Both the position numbers and the translations under genes were made by a program. This document shows, one piece after another, positions 1 through 10,800 of a stretch of 64,000 nt of DNA. Source of the DNA: Pseudorasbora parva. Taxonomy: Eukaryota > Chordata > Actinopteri > Cypriniformes > Gobionidae. The DNA lies in NCBI RefSeq assembly GCF_024679245.1, contig NC_090180.1:8142007-8206006 (forward strand), in the 5' to 3' direction. The notes under the pieces are model-generated. The model saw only the letters and a list, made by a program, of their open reading frames with translations, ran no database searches and was not told where the DNA came from. Position 1 is the stretch's first letter. Each line of letters opens with the position of its first letter.

Positions 1-509
1 AGAAAATGTATTTTTGTCTCATGGGGATGAAAGACTACAATTCCCAGAATGCTTCGCTGCCCTGTGAGGCCATTCCCAAAGCCACCAACTTGATTACTGT
101 GACTGAGTTGGAGAAGACACTACAATTAAAAACTGAACGTGTCTGTTCAATATAATGAGTGAGTCACCGCGCGAGCATCACAGCACTGAGCACTATCTGC
201 AGGAGTGAGATAAATGAGCTGATGAGCTCTCGTGATGAGAGCTGAGGTAATCACGACTACACTCGCGGCATACATTCACAACGCGAGTTCAGTCTTGCGC
301 GTTTCAGTTCATGCCTTTGCAAGCTTAACTTTCATAGAAATTTATTTGAGTTAAAAGACTTACATTGCTCACCATAGCTCCGTTTAAATGAGTGCCTGTA
401 GCTGCGATCTGAGCTCTGAGTGTAATCTCCATCCCCCATGCGTGGGTTCAAAACATGCGGAAATGGCTCCCTCTGCTGGCTGTAGTCTTTAGCCTTTGGT
501 CAAACATTC
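1..509. other. Unassigned sequence left of the hAT insertion
   Basis: No open frame with a recognisable product is seen. The stretch has a repeat-like start (CTACAATTCCCAGAATGC near 38) and ends in the left part of a palindrome arm (ATTCCTCCTATG). The arm resumes after the hAT element at 1981. It is probably the body of an old interspersed repeat, but the family is not recognised. Confidence 0.4.
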
Positions 510-864
510 CTCCTATGCAGGGGTGGTAAGTAATCAAGTAAAAATACTTTGATACTTTACTTAAGTATTTTTTTCGGGGATCTGTACTTTACTTGAGTAT
601 ATTTTATTTGCATATACTTTTACTCTTACTCCACTACAATATTAAAGGCAAAGTTTACTTTTTACTCCAATACATTTCCCCATGCCCGCTCCAAGTATTA
701 AGTATTTATTACACTTGATTTTCAAACCGGTCTGGTCAGTCATGGATGATCCAGTCGGGTATAGACTTGGAAAAGCTGACAAGTCAGGTTTGCCACACTA
801 ACGTTAGCTCAGTGTTTCCCAAACTTTTTTATTTTGCGGCACACAATTTACTATGAAAACATCA

Positions 865-1860
865 GTAACATTTTACAATACAGGTGCACTATAATAATTC
901 ATGCCTAACTAATGCACAGATAATCATGAGTTAATGTATTACTAATGAAGAACTAAACCATTTGTTAATGATTACTGCATCCGCAACTAATGAACATTCT
1001 CTATGATTAATAGATTAAGTAATATATGAATTGCTTTTAATTAAATATGACATCAATAATTCCCTAATAACATATTACATTAAATAATAATGTAAATTCA
1101 TGTATTCAAAGCCATGCATTCCGACTCTCGGTTGTCTGTTTAATTAATTATTAATCATAACAATAGGCAAAATTATAGTATGACTTTACTTGAGCCCCTT
1201 TCACACTGCGATTCCGGCAAATACACGGATAATGTGACCCGGCATTTGTTCCCGGGCCGCTAGATTTGGTCCATTCACACTGCCAGCGAAATACCGTAAT
1301 ATGTGTGCTTTTCACACACAACCCGTAACGGTCCCGGGTCGAGTTGACACGTGACATCCGGATGTGACGTATAATGGCGAGCGATCTCAGCTTCAGCACG
1401 GATAGTAAGGAGCTCCGTGGTCTCGACTTGTGTCCAGTTTGCGCACATTTCTGCTTGTTTAATTTTAGTTTCTTTTGTATATGAACACTCTCTAAGTTTA
1501 AAACACCGACGAGCTCTTCTGGCACTGCAGGGTTGTGCTATTGAAGAAACAAGCTCTAGGAGTCGCACGATAACTACGCACACGCTGCGGCATTAGTTTC
1601 GGCTTTTGTTCACACAGCGCTCGTCCCGGGTCGAATACCGCAATATTACTAGGTCCCCAACCCGGGTCGAATTCGGTAATCAATCCCGGGACGTGGTTGC
1701 TTTCACACAGAAGGCGACCCGGCAATGTTCCGGGAATATTGGGGGTCCGACGTGCAGTGAGAAAGGGGCTTTGTTGAGGCACATGACTATTAACTAATTG
1801 TTATGTAATATGTCATTGTGGTTATGGCTTTTGAATTAATTTTGAATTAGTTAATAGTAT
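865..1860. repeat. Repeat B copy 1, interrupted by a TIR element
   Basis: The flanks on both sides of the 1193-1770 insertion match, in order, the repeat at 4939-5412. Shared blocks include the AACANTTTACAATAC start, AATGCACAGATAATCA, the GACTTTACTTG junction and the stretch AATTAGTTAATAG. This copy lacks the right-hand hairpin arm that copy 2 keeps. No coding capacity is seen. The AACACTTTACAATA-type start suggests a non-autonomous DNA transposon, class not certain. Confidence 0.7.
1193..1770. mobile_element. 578-bp TIR element, PIF/Harbinger-like MITE, TTG duplication
   Basis: The left end AGCCCCTTTCACACTG pairs with the right end, which reads AGCCCCTTTCTCACTG in reverse complement. TTG lies on both sides (1190-1192 and 1771-1773). 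Removing the element plus one TTG gives ACTTGTTGAGGCAC, which matches the uninterrupted ACTTGTTGGGGCAC in repeat B copy 2 near 5278, so the boundaries are well supported. The interior is GC-rich, with several CCCGGGTCGAATTC-like repeats. No transposase is encoded. A 3-bp duplication fits PIF/Harbinger, although that group usually prefers TWA, so the superfamily is tentative. Confidence 0.75.
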
Positions 1861-1980
1861 CTTGCTCCTCATCTGTTTTATGGAGCTAATGTTATGGAAC
1901 ATGTCTATTTTAAGTTATAGTTTATATACTAATATATACTTTCACTTGAGTATAACTTTTGAGTACTTTTACCACCTCTG

Positions 1981-2019
1981 CTCCTATGATGCAAATATCG
2001 TCAATTTGCATCATAGGAG
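1981..2019. repeat. Perfect 16-bp inverted repeat (hairpin) next to the hAT
   Basis: CTCCTATGATGCAAAT is followed, after a 7-base loop, by its exact reverse complement. The left arm continues across the hAT insertion, so the original arm was about 20 bp (ATTCCTCCTATG...). The hAT landed inside the arm and duplicated CTCCTATG. Confidence 0.85.
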
Positions 2020-2487
2020 GAATTTTTCCAGAAATAAAATGCATAAATCTCTTGTCTCAGGGGGATATGAGGGGGGAAAGCACAATCATTTGAATATACT
2101 TCAGGGTTTCTACTGATAGAAAGCCATATGGTAATCGCCGAAGTAACCCTTTAATAACTTAGTTTTAGTAATAATATTGCAAATGTTTGTGTTTCTGCCC
2201 AACCAATTAAAGTAGTTCCATAGGAAAAGCAGAACCAACTGTGGCGATTTGGGCTGCTCTGAACAACAGTAGCTTTTGCTCCTGAATAAATCAGTGTTTT
2301 GAACATATTAGTTGTATGAATGACTCAGTAAAAAGTACATTATATGCAAATGTTGACTCTAGCAGTTAAAAAATGAAAGTGAATGCCTTTTTAGGAAGAA
2401 CATTGTTTGGGTTTTACTTCGGCTCTACATGACTGTGCCGGTGAATATTGTTATCCTATTGCTCATAAAACATGTGTTTTAAAAAGC
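2020..2487. other. Unassigned AT-rich sequence
   Basis: No coding frame, RNA gene or clear repeat boundary is recognised. It carries the right part of whatever element surrounds the palindrome at 1981-2019. Confidence 0.4.
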
Positions 2488-3074
2488 GTGTTTACATGCA
2501 AACCAGTAAACTGAAAACATAAGTAAAACACATTTACATGCCTTTATTAATAAACCAGGTTATTTCCATGTAGTGACGTATCAGTGGAAGATTTACGGCT
2601 CATATTATTCTCGCAAGCTTCTACACTGTAAACATTTTTTTTTTTTGGTTTTTGTTGGTTTCACTTAAAAAAGTAAGTAACCTGGTTGCCTTAAAATTTT
2701 GAGTTTATTGAAATTAAAAATTTGAGTTGATACAATGAAGGAAATTTTACTGCGTTTGTGGTAGTGTTTGGGTAAAAATTTCCTTATTTTTTACAAAACA
2801 CTCACTGCATGCATTTAAATCTGCTCTAAGTATGCGTTTTTTGTCACCTTTCACACACGCGCACTTCAATAAGCCGACAGAAAGCAGGTTAATGCGTTTA
2901 CATGCAGTGCGAAATCAGGGTAAGAGGTAACAAACTTGACCAAAAAAATATTGGTCATATTATGCTTAAGCCGTTCATGACCTTACTCCGATAAAAGAAA
3001 ACGGGTTACCTCATGTACTACTTGCATTGTCGGCTTATTAGGCATAATCGGCTTAAGAACGTGCATGTAAACAC
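2488..3074. mobile_element. Non-autonomous DNA transposon with GTGTTTACATGCA ends
   Basis: GTGTTTACATGCA at 2488-2500 is inverted exactly at 3062-3074 (TGCATGTAAACAC). Further inside, both halves hold AATAAGCCGA/GGCTTATTA-type motifs and TTTACATGC repeats. There is no coding capacity. A fragment of another MITE lies within it at 2632-2750. The target duplication is not clear and the superfamily is not assigned. Confidence 0.7.
2632..2750 (-). repeat. Fragment of the TACACTGTAAA MITE family
   Basis: It starts TACACTGTAAAC and carries the GTAAGTAACCTGGTTGCC block also seen in the complete copies at 27602-27999 and 29909-30316. The right half is missing. Orientation is called relative to the copy at 29909 (defined here as +), which carries this block near its right end in reverse complement. 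The fragment is nested inside the 2488-3074 element. Confidence 0.75.
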
Positions 3075-4938
3075 ACTCAATGGCTGTGTCCAAAATCACC
3101 CCCTATACCCTTAAAAAGGGCAAGGGACAGGCAATTGTAGTGGTGCCCAAAACCATAGTGGATGTTATCGAGTGCATTCATTCAATCCCACAATGCACCG
3201 CAATAACAAGTTTACAACTGATGTATGCTCAACGGCTTGAGAATACCCATAATTCACTATGATGGTATCGCTGAATGAACTATGCAAAAGCGGCAGCCAG
3301 TCTCCGAATTCACTCACTTATTTTTATTCACTATTTCAAGTTTACAATATTATTGGAGTAATGTAGGGAATAGAGAATGAGAGTATAGAGGGCGATTTTC
3401 AAACACAGTCTGACACAACTTAAGAGATGTTTAGATGGAAAGGATATTGAGCTGATAGCTGAAGACATTACTGTAGCGATGTACCCATTAATAGACACGG
3501 TACCTCCTCAAATTCCAGCACAGTGCAGTAACAGCCATAATGAAATGACCCTTCACGATACAATCAACCCTGTTAGAAAGCTACATATGGCAAATTGTCA
3601 GTTCAGTTTTCTCTTTTCTCTATTTAAGAATTTAACAGGTACAAGTGCAGCAAATGCAATTTTGCACATAAAGCCTCCAGCATGATCTAAAATATAAAAT
3701 ACTAACAGGCTCAGTGTAATGTTTTGGAATAAGGATTGTGATGTATTGACTCATTATTTACATGTTGTCCGTTTTGAACAAAAAAACGTTAGGTGACATT
3801 GTGTTCCTTTAAAGTCACTTGCGGTTGTTGCGTATTTAGTCATTTATTGTTGGAAAACAAATAATAATATCGCCAGAATACAGCTTTTAAACAATCAATG
3901 GATAAATATGCTTACTTGTCATTCCTGGAATGTTTTAGTTTGCCTGGCTCTGAGTCTGAAAGCTGTCACTTCCCAGAAGGCGCACGTCGGATTGACGTCA
4001 CATTTGTAATCGACATGCGTCTAGGAGTGATCGGTCCTGTGCAGAACTTTCTTATCTCAAACGATCCTGTTGAAAACTTTTGTATGAACTTTAAGAGCTG
4101 ATGGCAACATTAGTATTCATCTTGCGATGTAAATGCGTTCCCTCAGGTGTTTGTGAAGATGTATAATGAGCATCAAGAAAAATAATATTCATGGGAGTCT
4201 CCGGCTGTTATTACACGCTAAAGGAAAGCAAACAATCCTCTCCAAAGTGAGGACAATGAATGCTGAAGGATTGTAGAAGACTTGTGTCAGGGGCCTCTGT
4301 GGAATCTACAGCGCCGTCTCTTGTGGTCTGCCTCAGATCTCAGAGTCGTTTCACATCATACATTAGGAGCATTAAAGGCCTTCTCCACCTGTATTCCTCA
4401 ACCTGACTTGCAGAATACATTTTGAGGTAAGAGCCTTCTTTACATCTAAATTTTCACACAATCTCAGGTGATCCAATCATGTCCTTCAACCCTAACCTAA
4501 AGGCCTACTGTATCATATTTGATAGGCATGATGTTTCTTTTTTGCTGTGGAATTTTTAATGTTTGAATTTTTTTTTTTTAAGTTTTTGAAGAATAACATA
4601 TACTTGACTGAATCACCTTTGCTTTACTTATCCAAACGTCATTTAAAAAAGGCTATCGGCTTTTGAGAAATGTTTACTTTAACATTCTATCATCATTGAA
4701 TTGTATTTCATTGTTTTGCACACCACAATGAAATCTAAAGAGTGGTTGATCATACAATTATGCCTCTATTAAAAGTATGCAAATTATGCACAAGACATAG
4801 CCTACTGTGTCAACTGATATTTATATACAATTGATGTAAGCTAGTCTGCCATACTATTATACAAATTGACAATAATATTACAAACTATCAAGAGCTTCAT
4901 CTTACATTTTTGGCAATATAAATAACAATAAATGTACC
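3075..4938. other. Non-coding sequence, no gene recognised
   Basis: A repeat-like segment begins with CAATGGCTGTGTCCAAAATC near 3079, resembling a motif common in fish interspersed repeats. Short open frames at 3479-3685 and 3898-4101 have no recognisable domain and look like chance. The rest is AT-rich with T-runs. Confidence 0.45.
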
Positions 4939-5412
4939 GGTAACACTTTACAATACGTGTGCACTAATATGCATTAATTAATGCTTAACTAATGCACAGA
5001 TAATCAAGTTAATGTATTAATAATGGTGAACTAACCCATTTATTAATGATTACTGCATCAGCAACTAATGAAGATTCTACATGATTAATAGATTAAGTAT
5101 CATTAAATTGTTATTAGTTAAATGTGTCATAATCTATTAATTCCTTAATAACATATTATAATAACTAATAATGTAAATTAATGTGTTTATTAGCACAAGG
5201 GGTCAAAGCCATGCATTTCAACTTCCATCATTAATCATTAGCTAATGATTTATAAAGGTGTCATTATGTTATGACTTTACTTGTTGGGGCACATGACTAT
5301 TAACTAATTAATTAAGTAATATGTAATTGTGGTTATGGGTTTTGTATTAATTTTCAATTAGTTAATAGTCATGTGCCCCAACAAGTAAAGTCATAACATA
5401 ATGATACCTTTG
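4939..5412. repeat. Repeat B copy 2 with a ~53-bp hairpin
   Basis: It starts GGTAACACTTTACAATAC and matches repeat B copy 1 without the 578-bp insertion. Its right part is a strong palindrome: the arm 5253-5306 (containing CATTATGTTATGACTTTACT and GGGGCACATGACTATTAACT) is inverted at 5359-5411 with only one or two mismatches and a loop of about 52 bases. No coding capacity is seen. Confidence 0.75.
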
Positions 5413-7084
5413 TAAATGACTACTGACAAGGACTCAGGTCATTCTTCGATCGATCCGCTCTGAACTGTTGCGCTTCACCTGCATATTTATTTATTTATTA
5501 AAAAATTGAAGCCTTTGCGATTTCATAATCTCACTAAGCCAAACCTTGATTTTGGTTTAATTTCAGTCAAGCGTGCAGCACATAACCTCACCACAAGCAC
5601 AAAGCTTTACACAAATAAACTCTGTCTTACATGCTAAACTGCATTGCACACAAATGCTACTGTGGTAAATGTATTGATCGCACAGAAACACGATTTTTCT
5701 GTAGCACATGCGAGATACTGTATATGTCGCACTGTGCAGCCCTATATGTAACTACTTTTTTATCAATAATTTTAAGAGGGGTGCCCTTTTTTTCCACTCA
5801 AATGTCTGTGCATGGCTGTGTTAGATAGATATAATATCGGTCAGCAGGTGTGAATATGTCTTTCCTGCTGCGAAGAGCTCCCAGGATCCATGTAAAGTAA
5901 AACGAAATGCTTGACTGACCAGATGAAACAATATCAGCCCCCAAAGAGCAAATACACAGCAGCTCGTGTCACAGCACTCCTCGGCTCATTCTTGTTTTTT
6001 CCTTGTCCAGTCACAGAGAGAGATATTGCAGAACATTTGTTCAGCCCACTGAGTGATCAGGAACAACCAGACTACGGGAAATTCAATCAAAAATGAAATC
6101 AAACTCCCAGGATTGTCACTTATGTTGCAGGTTGTTTACAACAAAGGTTCATTTCAGAATGTCAGAGGCGGGCTTGTAAAGGTGTACTTACTTTTTTTTT
6201 CACATTTAAAAGTTTTACATGCAAAGAGTGTTTAGGACATATACCACATGGACGCATATACGCTGCACAAAGGCCGGACCATGTCATTCCCTTACTCTCT
6301 TTCCACACGTCTCTCTCCACTTTCCCTGTCAAATAAAAATTATAAATGACAAAAAAATGATACTTTTGATTAGTGATATAAAATAAATAAATAGATAAGA
6401 CGAAGATTCCAGCCATTTTAGTGCACTGTTTATGACCTAAAAAGTCACAGGGGATCTTAGACACAGTAGCAATAAAAATTTGTATGTATAATACGCCATA
6501 AAGTGCGTATCATATGCACGTGAAAAAATGCGTACCATACGCACGCGTCTGTCGTCTGAGTGTCCCCCACCTTCTAAGTATCACCTGTGTTCGAAACCTC
6601 TTTTAATAAACCTTGCACTAATCCCTCTGTGTCCTCGTCTGTGTCTGACACATATAATCTTGTAGAGTTAGGATAGAAAAATAAATAGGGCTTTTACAAG
6701 AAAGGAGAAAATGTATCCCAGTCAGCTGTTTTATTTTGGCAAAAAATCATTTGTTACTTGGTAGGAGTAGCCAAAATAGACAGATGCCATCATGGACAGG
6801 TTGGATGACACCCTCAACCTTGAAAAACATAAAACTTTACAAGGTTAAAAAAACTCAGGCTAAATTATATATAGGTTCACTTGCACTGAAGATAAACATG
6901 GTTTGTGCCAACCATGTTTTATTATTGGCTGCCGAAAACATTGAAATGTACAAACTTTGGGGATGAGCTTAAGCCAGTAAAATAAATCCTTCCTTTAGTG
7001 TAGATAAACTTAATTAATGTATTTTGTACTGAACATTAATTTTATAGTCCATTGTAAATGCACATTTGTGTCTGTTTATATTAG
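5413..7084. other. Non-coding sequence with a MITE fragment
   Basis: At about 6481-6530 the sequence TACGCCATAAAGTGCGTATC plus CATATGCACG matches, inverted, the left part of the MITE at 49757-50092. The small open frames here (5631-5828, 5911-6096, 6162-6464) show no known motif or codon bias and are treated as chance. Confidence 0.5.
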
Positions 7085-7525
7085 CTTGTTAGTTATTATA
7101 ACCAACTCCCGCTACCGTGCCATGGCACTATTGCCTCTGTGAATCTGACTTGTTAGTTCAGCAAATCCCACAGATGCTCAATTGGATTAAGCTATAGTTT
7201 GAGCTACAGTAACTCGTCTGTTTGATCAGACCACACGGGCCAGCCTTCACTCCCCACGTGCATCAGTGAGTCTTGGCCGCCCATGAACCTGTCGTTGGTT
7301 CACCAGTCTTCCTTTCTTGGACCACTTTAGATAGATACTGAAAATCACAACGCAAATCCTCACGCTTGCCCCTTTTTCCTGCTTCTAACACATCAAACTT
7401 TGAGGACAAAGTGCTAACTTGCTGCCTAATATATCCCACCCACTAACAGGTGCCATGATGAAGAGATAATCAGTGTTATTCACTTCACCTGTCAGAGGTC
7501 ATAATGTTATGCCTAATCGGTGAAT
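7085..7525 (-). pseudogene. Tc1-A copy 1, truncated Tc1-like transposon remnant
   Basis: The right end CATAATGTTATGCCTAATCGGTG is the terminal inverted repeat shared with the copies at 40945-41780 and 56487-57121. Read on the minus strand, the first part of a Tc1/mariner-family transposase (DDE integrase fold, helix-turn-helix N-terminus) can be followed, including a GRPRLTDAR-like segment near 7270. Most of the catalytic region is deleted: sequence around CCACAGATGCTCAATTGGAT, which encodes the NPIEHLWD region, lies directly against N-terminal sequence. The start codon expected near 7370 is mutated. Dead copy. Confidence 0.75.
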
Positions 7526-7585
7526 GTGCTACTATATATTTTACAAAATTCTATTCTATAAATTCTATAAATTCAATTATTTGAT

Positions 7586-7804
<219 letters not shown>

Positions 7805-10800
7805 GCTCAATTATTTTCTCATCCCAATTTTTTAGAGGAAACCTCTCCAGGCAAAATGCTCATGCTATAGAAGTTCTATCAGATCTTTGGGGAATGTGCG
7901 CTTGCCTCCCTCAAACTACAGGCAACCTGTGGGGTGAGAAACCACAGCCACGCTGACAAATATCATCCCCCTCTGTTTCCTCAACAGAAGCCTTTCCACA
8001 AGTCTGAGGCCTGCTGACGCTAAATGCTGGCCTCCTCTGACATTCATCGGCCCCTCACTGGGATCAGGATAGTGCTCCAGAGTCCTCACTGTGCTCCATT
8101 ACCTCACATATCTCTCTCCAGTGGAGAGGAGCAGACTGGAATGACTCCTGTAACTCTGTGTGTGTGTGTGTGTGTGTGTGTGAACCATGTGAGCGCCACT
8201 CATCATCTCCTACCTTCCTCCTCCTGTTTCTTTTGTCCACAGTTAGTTGAGCTCTAGACAACGGTGGTATATTTAGCTTTGGCATGATATTTTTAATATG
8301 CGTTAATCCCATTACTGCTTTTGTCATAAAATTTCTAAAGAACTATCTGGGAGGTTGCTATGAAATCCCACCAGGGATATTACTCCCTCAGTGTGATGTC
8401 CTTATTTCTCTGACGCTAAGCATATCCTCTTTTGCTTATCAGACACAGTAGAATGTACTTCTACCCGAAAGGCAAGAAAAACATTTGAATAAGATTTATT
8501 TACAGTTTGTTTAAGTGAGTATCAAATAGATGAGATGATACATTTATTTAACGTAGGCCTGGTTATCAGTAGTAACTGAGTTATGGTCTGGCAAAGCTTC
8601 ATAGACAAATCATTTCCAAAGGAAGATTTAGTAATGGCTTCTGACAACTTTTGCCGTTGTCGTAAAATAAATATGATAATATCTGGCATCCATCGCCACT
8701 CCATCAACATTTTTGCAAAATTTGGAAAACCTAAAGGCATCTCAGACCAACTAAAACATCTCGGCTCTGATCATCAAAACATCAATCTCTGATCACATTT
8801 TCCCTCGTGGTAAGGCATTTGTATTGCAATTAGAATGTGGTTTGCAATATATATAAAATAAAATAATAGTGATAAGTCTTTGGGAAATTGTATCTCACAA
8901 ACTTTATTCAAATTCAGTCATTTCAGATGTGTTAGAACATTTACAGACTTGATCATAGTCACATTATTTACAATTATTTGCAATTTCTACATGACTACCA
9001 GATCTAGTGTGAGGAAATAAGCACAGAAAGGCCAGACACAGAGCTGCTGTGTGTGTTAGCACATGATCACACTCCCCATCCTCCTCACCAAAGAAGCCGG
9101 TGGAATCCACATCTGGTAGCAGAGTGTTGTTCTTTGCTCGGGTTTTAATGAAAAGGAAAAGTTGCTTAAATTGCTTAAAACAGAGGCAATAGCTGATTCG
9201 CCGAACAAGTGCTATTCCACGGCATCATCCATCTTAGTAATGTACAAAATCTGCTTCACCGTTGCTGTGCTGTCGTCATCCTGTGAAGCCCGCACCAACG
9301 TTTCTGATTGGTGCCGCGATTTAGACGGATTAGAAATGGGCTTCAATGGGCTCTTTGCCAGACTTCTTGCAGAGCAAATCTAAATTTCCCAGAAGTTGTC
9401 TGGGTTTTCCCAGGCTAAAATAGGCCCCATCCATAGTCTAGATCCAGAGGTGCTTGCAGTTCCTGCCTGAAGATGAAGCCATCAGCAGAGCCTATCTCTC
9501 TAATGTATGGACAGGGACTAAGCTGGTGGTGGTGGGGAGGAGGGGGGTGAACACTGGAGTCAGTATCTGCGAATATAGTAATGGGTGGGAAAAGAACTTA
9601 TATACTCCAGAAGACGAATAATAATTGGCTATAGATAATTAGTAAATATTGGAGTCTTTCAGGTAGAAGTACACTAGAGCTCCTATTTCTGGCTTTGGCT
9701 TGTCCTTTAATTTATACAAGATATAAACAAGTAGAATATCTAAAGTTGCACTGAAAAAAAACAGTGCTTTTGCACTCACATGAGATTAATCCAACATATC
9801 AGTTACCTAATAAAAGCTGATTTATTTTACATTGAGCAGGTTGCCTTGTTACATTAATGCGAACTGTCAAAGACTACTTGCTTTATTTTAGTAAAACAAC
9901 ATTTCAAACCTTTGGTTACAATCATTTTAAATACATGAACCTGCCTATATTTCGTCAAAAATGCAAAAAATGTACTTATAATGTACATTGCACCGTTATT
10001 TACAACTGAAATTAACACTAGAAGGAATAAAAAACCAATAACTTTTTTTTTTTTTTTTTCACAAATTACAAAGGCAAATGTTCGATAAATAAATATTTAT
10101 TTCCAGCACGTTTTATTTAGCAGCATTCGCTGGACATAACTGGACATGACTTGACTGTTTCTGAGAAAACTCAGCACACTATTTGGCACTTCTTATGGAC
10201 ATGCACCGAAATCATGCCATTAATTGACAGTTCTTTATGATATTTTTATTACCAAGATCATCCAAAATGTAATTACTTCACAACCATAATTCATTATTTT
10301 GCTGTCTTCCTATTTGACCTGCATAACTATTCAGAGGTCAAGACGTAACTTTCACTTTGTGATTTTATTTGTGTCTTCATAATTTATTTTGTGCAATCTC
10401 TAATTAAAATTATGTTCAAAGTCGAGGAATCTACAAGGTTTTATCGCCTGACTGGTAATTAATTTGATGTTTCACCCTTAGATAAAAATTACCTTTGGAC
10501 TATTATTTAAACAAATATTTTGACAGAAGATGGTAGGTTGACACTATTATTGCTGATGTTAGTACATCAGTTTCTCTAAAAAAATTGAAGACAACTGGCA
10601 AGTTTTTAAAATATTACATTATTACAGTATTTTTTTAATCTATTTTTTTTTTTAAAAACCTGTGCATTGTTGTAGTTATTTTACTATTTTTGTAGTTCAA
10701 CCAAAAATCTTTTGTCATAAGTTACTCAAACTCATGTTGTTTCAAGCCCATCTTTCATTTTTGAAACACAATTGAAGATATTTTAGAGTTTCTCCATTGA

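Larger units (their letters stand above)
518..1980. mobile_element. hAT-type non-autonomous DNA transposon, 1.46 kb with nested insertions
   Basis: The left end starts CAGGGGTGGTAAG and the right end, read in reverse complement, starts CAGAGGTGGTAAA. The short terminal inverted repeats thus share the CAG-R-GGTGGTAA pattern common in fish hAT elements. The 8 bases before the left end (CTCCTATG, 510-517) are repeated exactly after the right end (1981-1988), the 8-bp target duplication typical of hAT transposases. No transposase frame is present, so it needed a helper. Subterminal sequence is rich in ACTTTACTTAAGTATTT-like direct repeats. Much of the interior is later insertion: a second repeat from about 865 to 1860, itself split at 1193-1770. 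The internal sequence near 812 (CAGTGTTTCCCAAAC) looks like the start of yet another hAT end. Confidence 0.85.

Noticed and set aside
1498..1782. 94-codon frame in GC-rich sequence
   Set aside because: It lies inside the 578-bp TIR element; the GC-rich CCCGGGTCGAAT repeats keep several frames open by chance.
5631..5828. Cys-rich small open frame (CYCGKC, CSTCE) suggesting a zinc-binding protein
   Set aside because: Spacing of the Cys residues fits no known finger, and there are no splice or promoter signals around it; probably chance.
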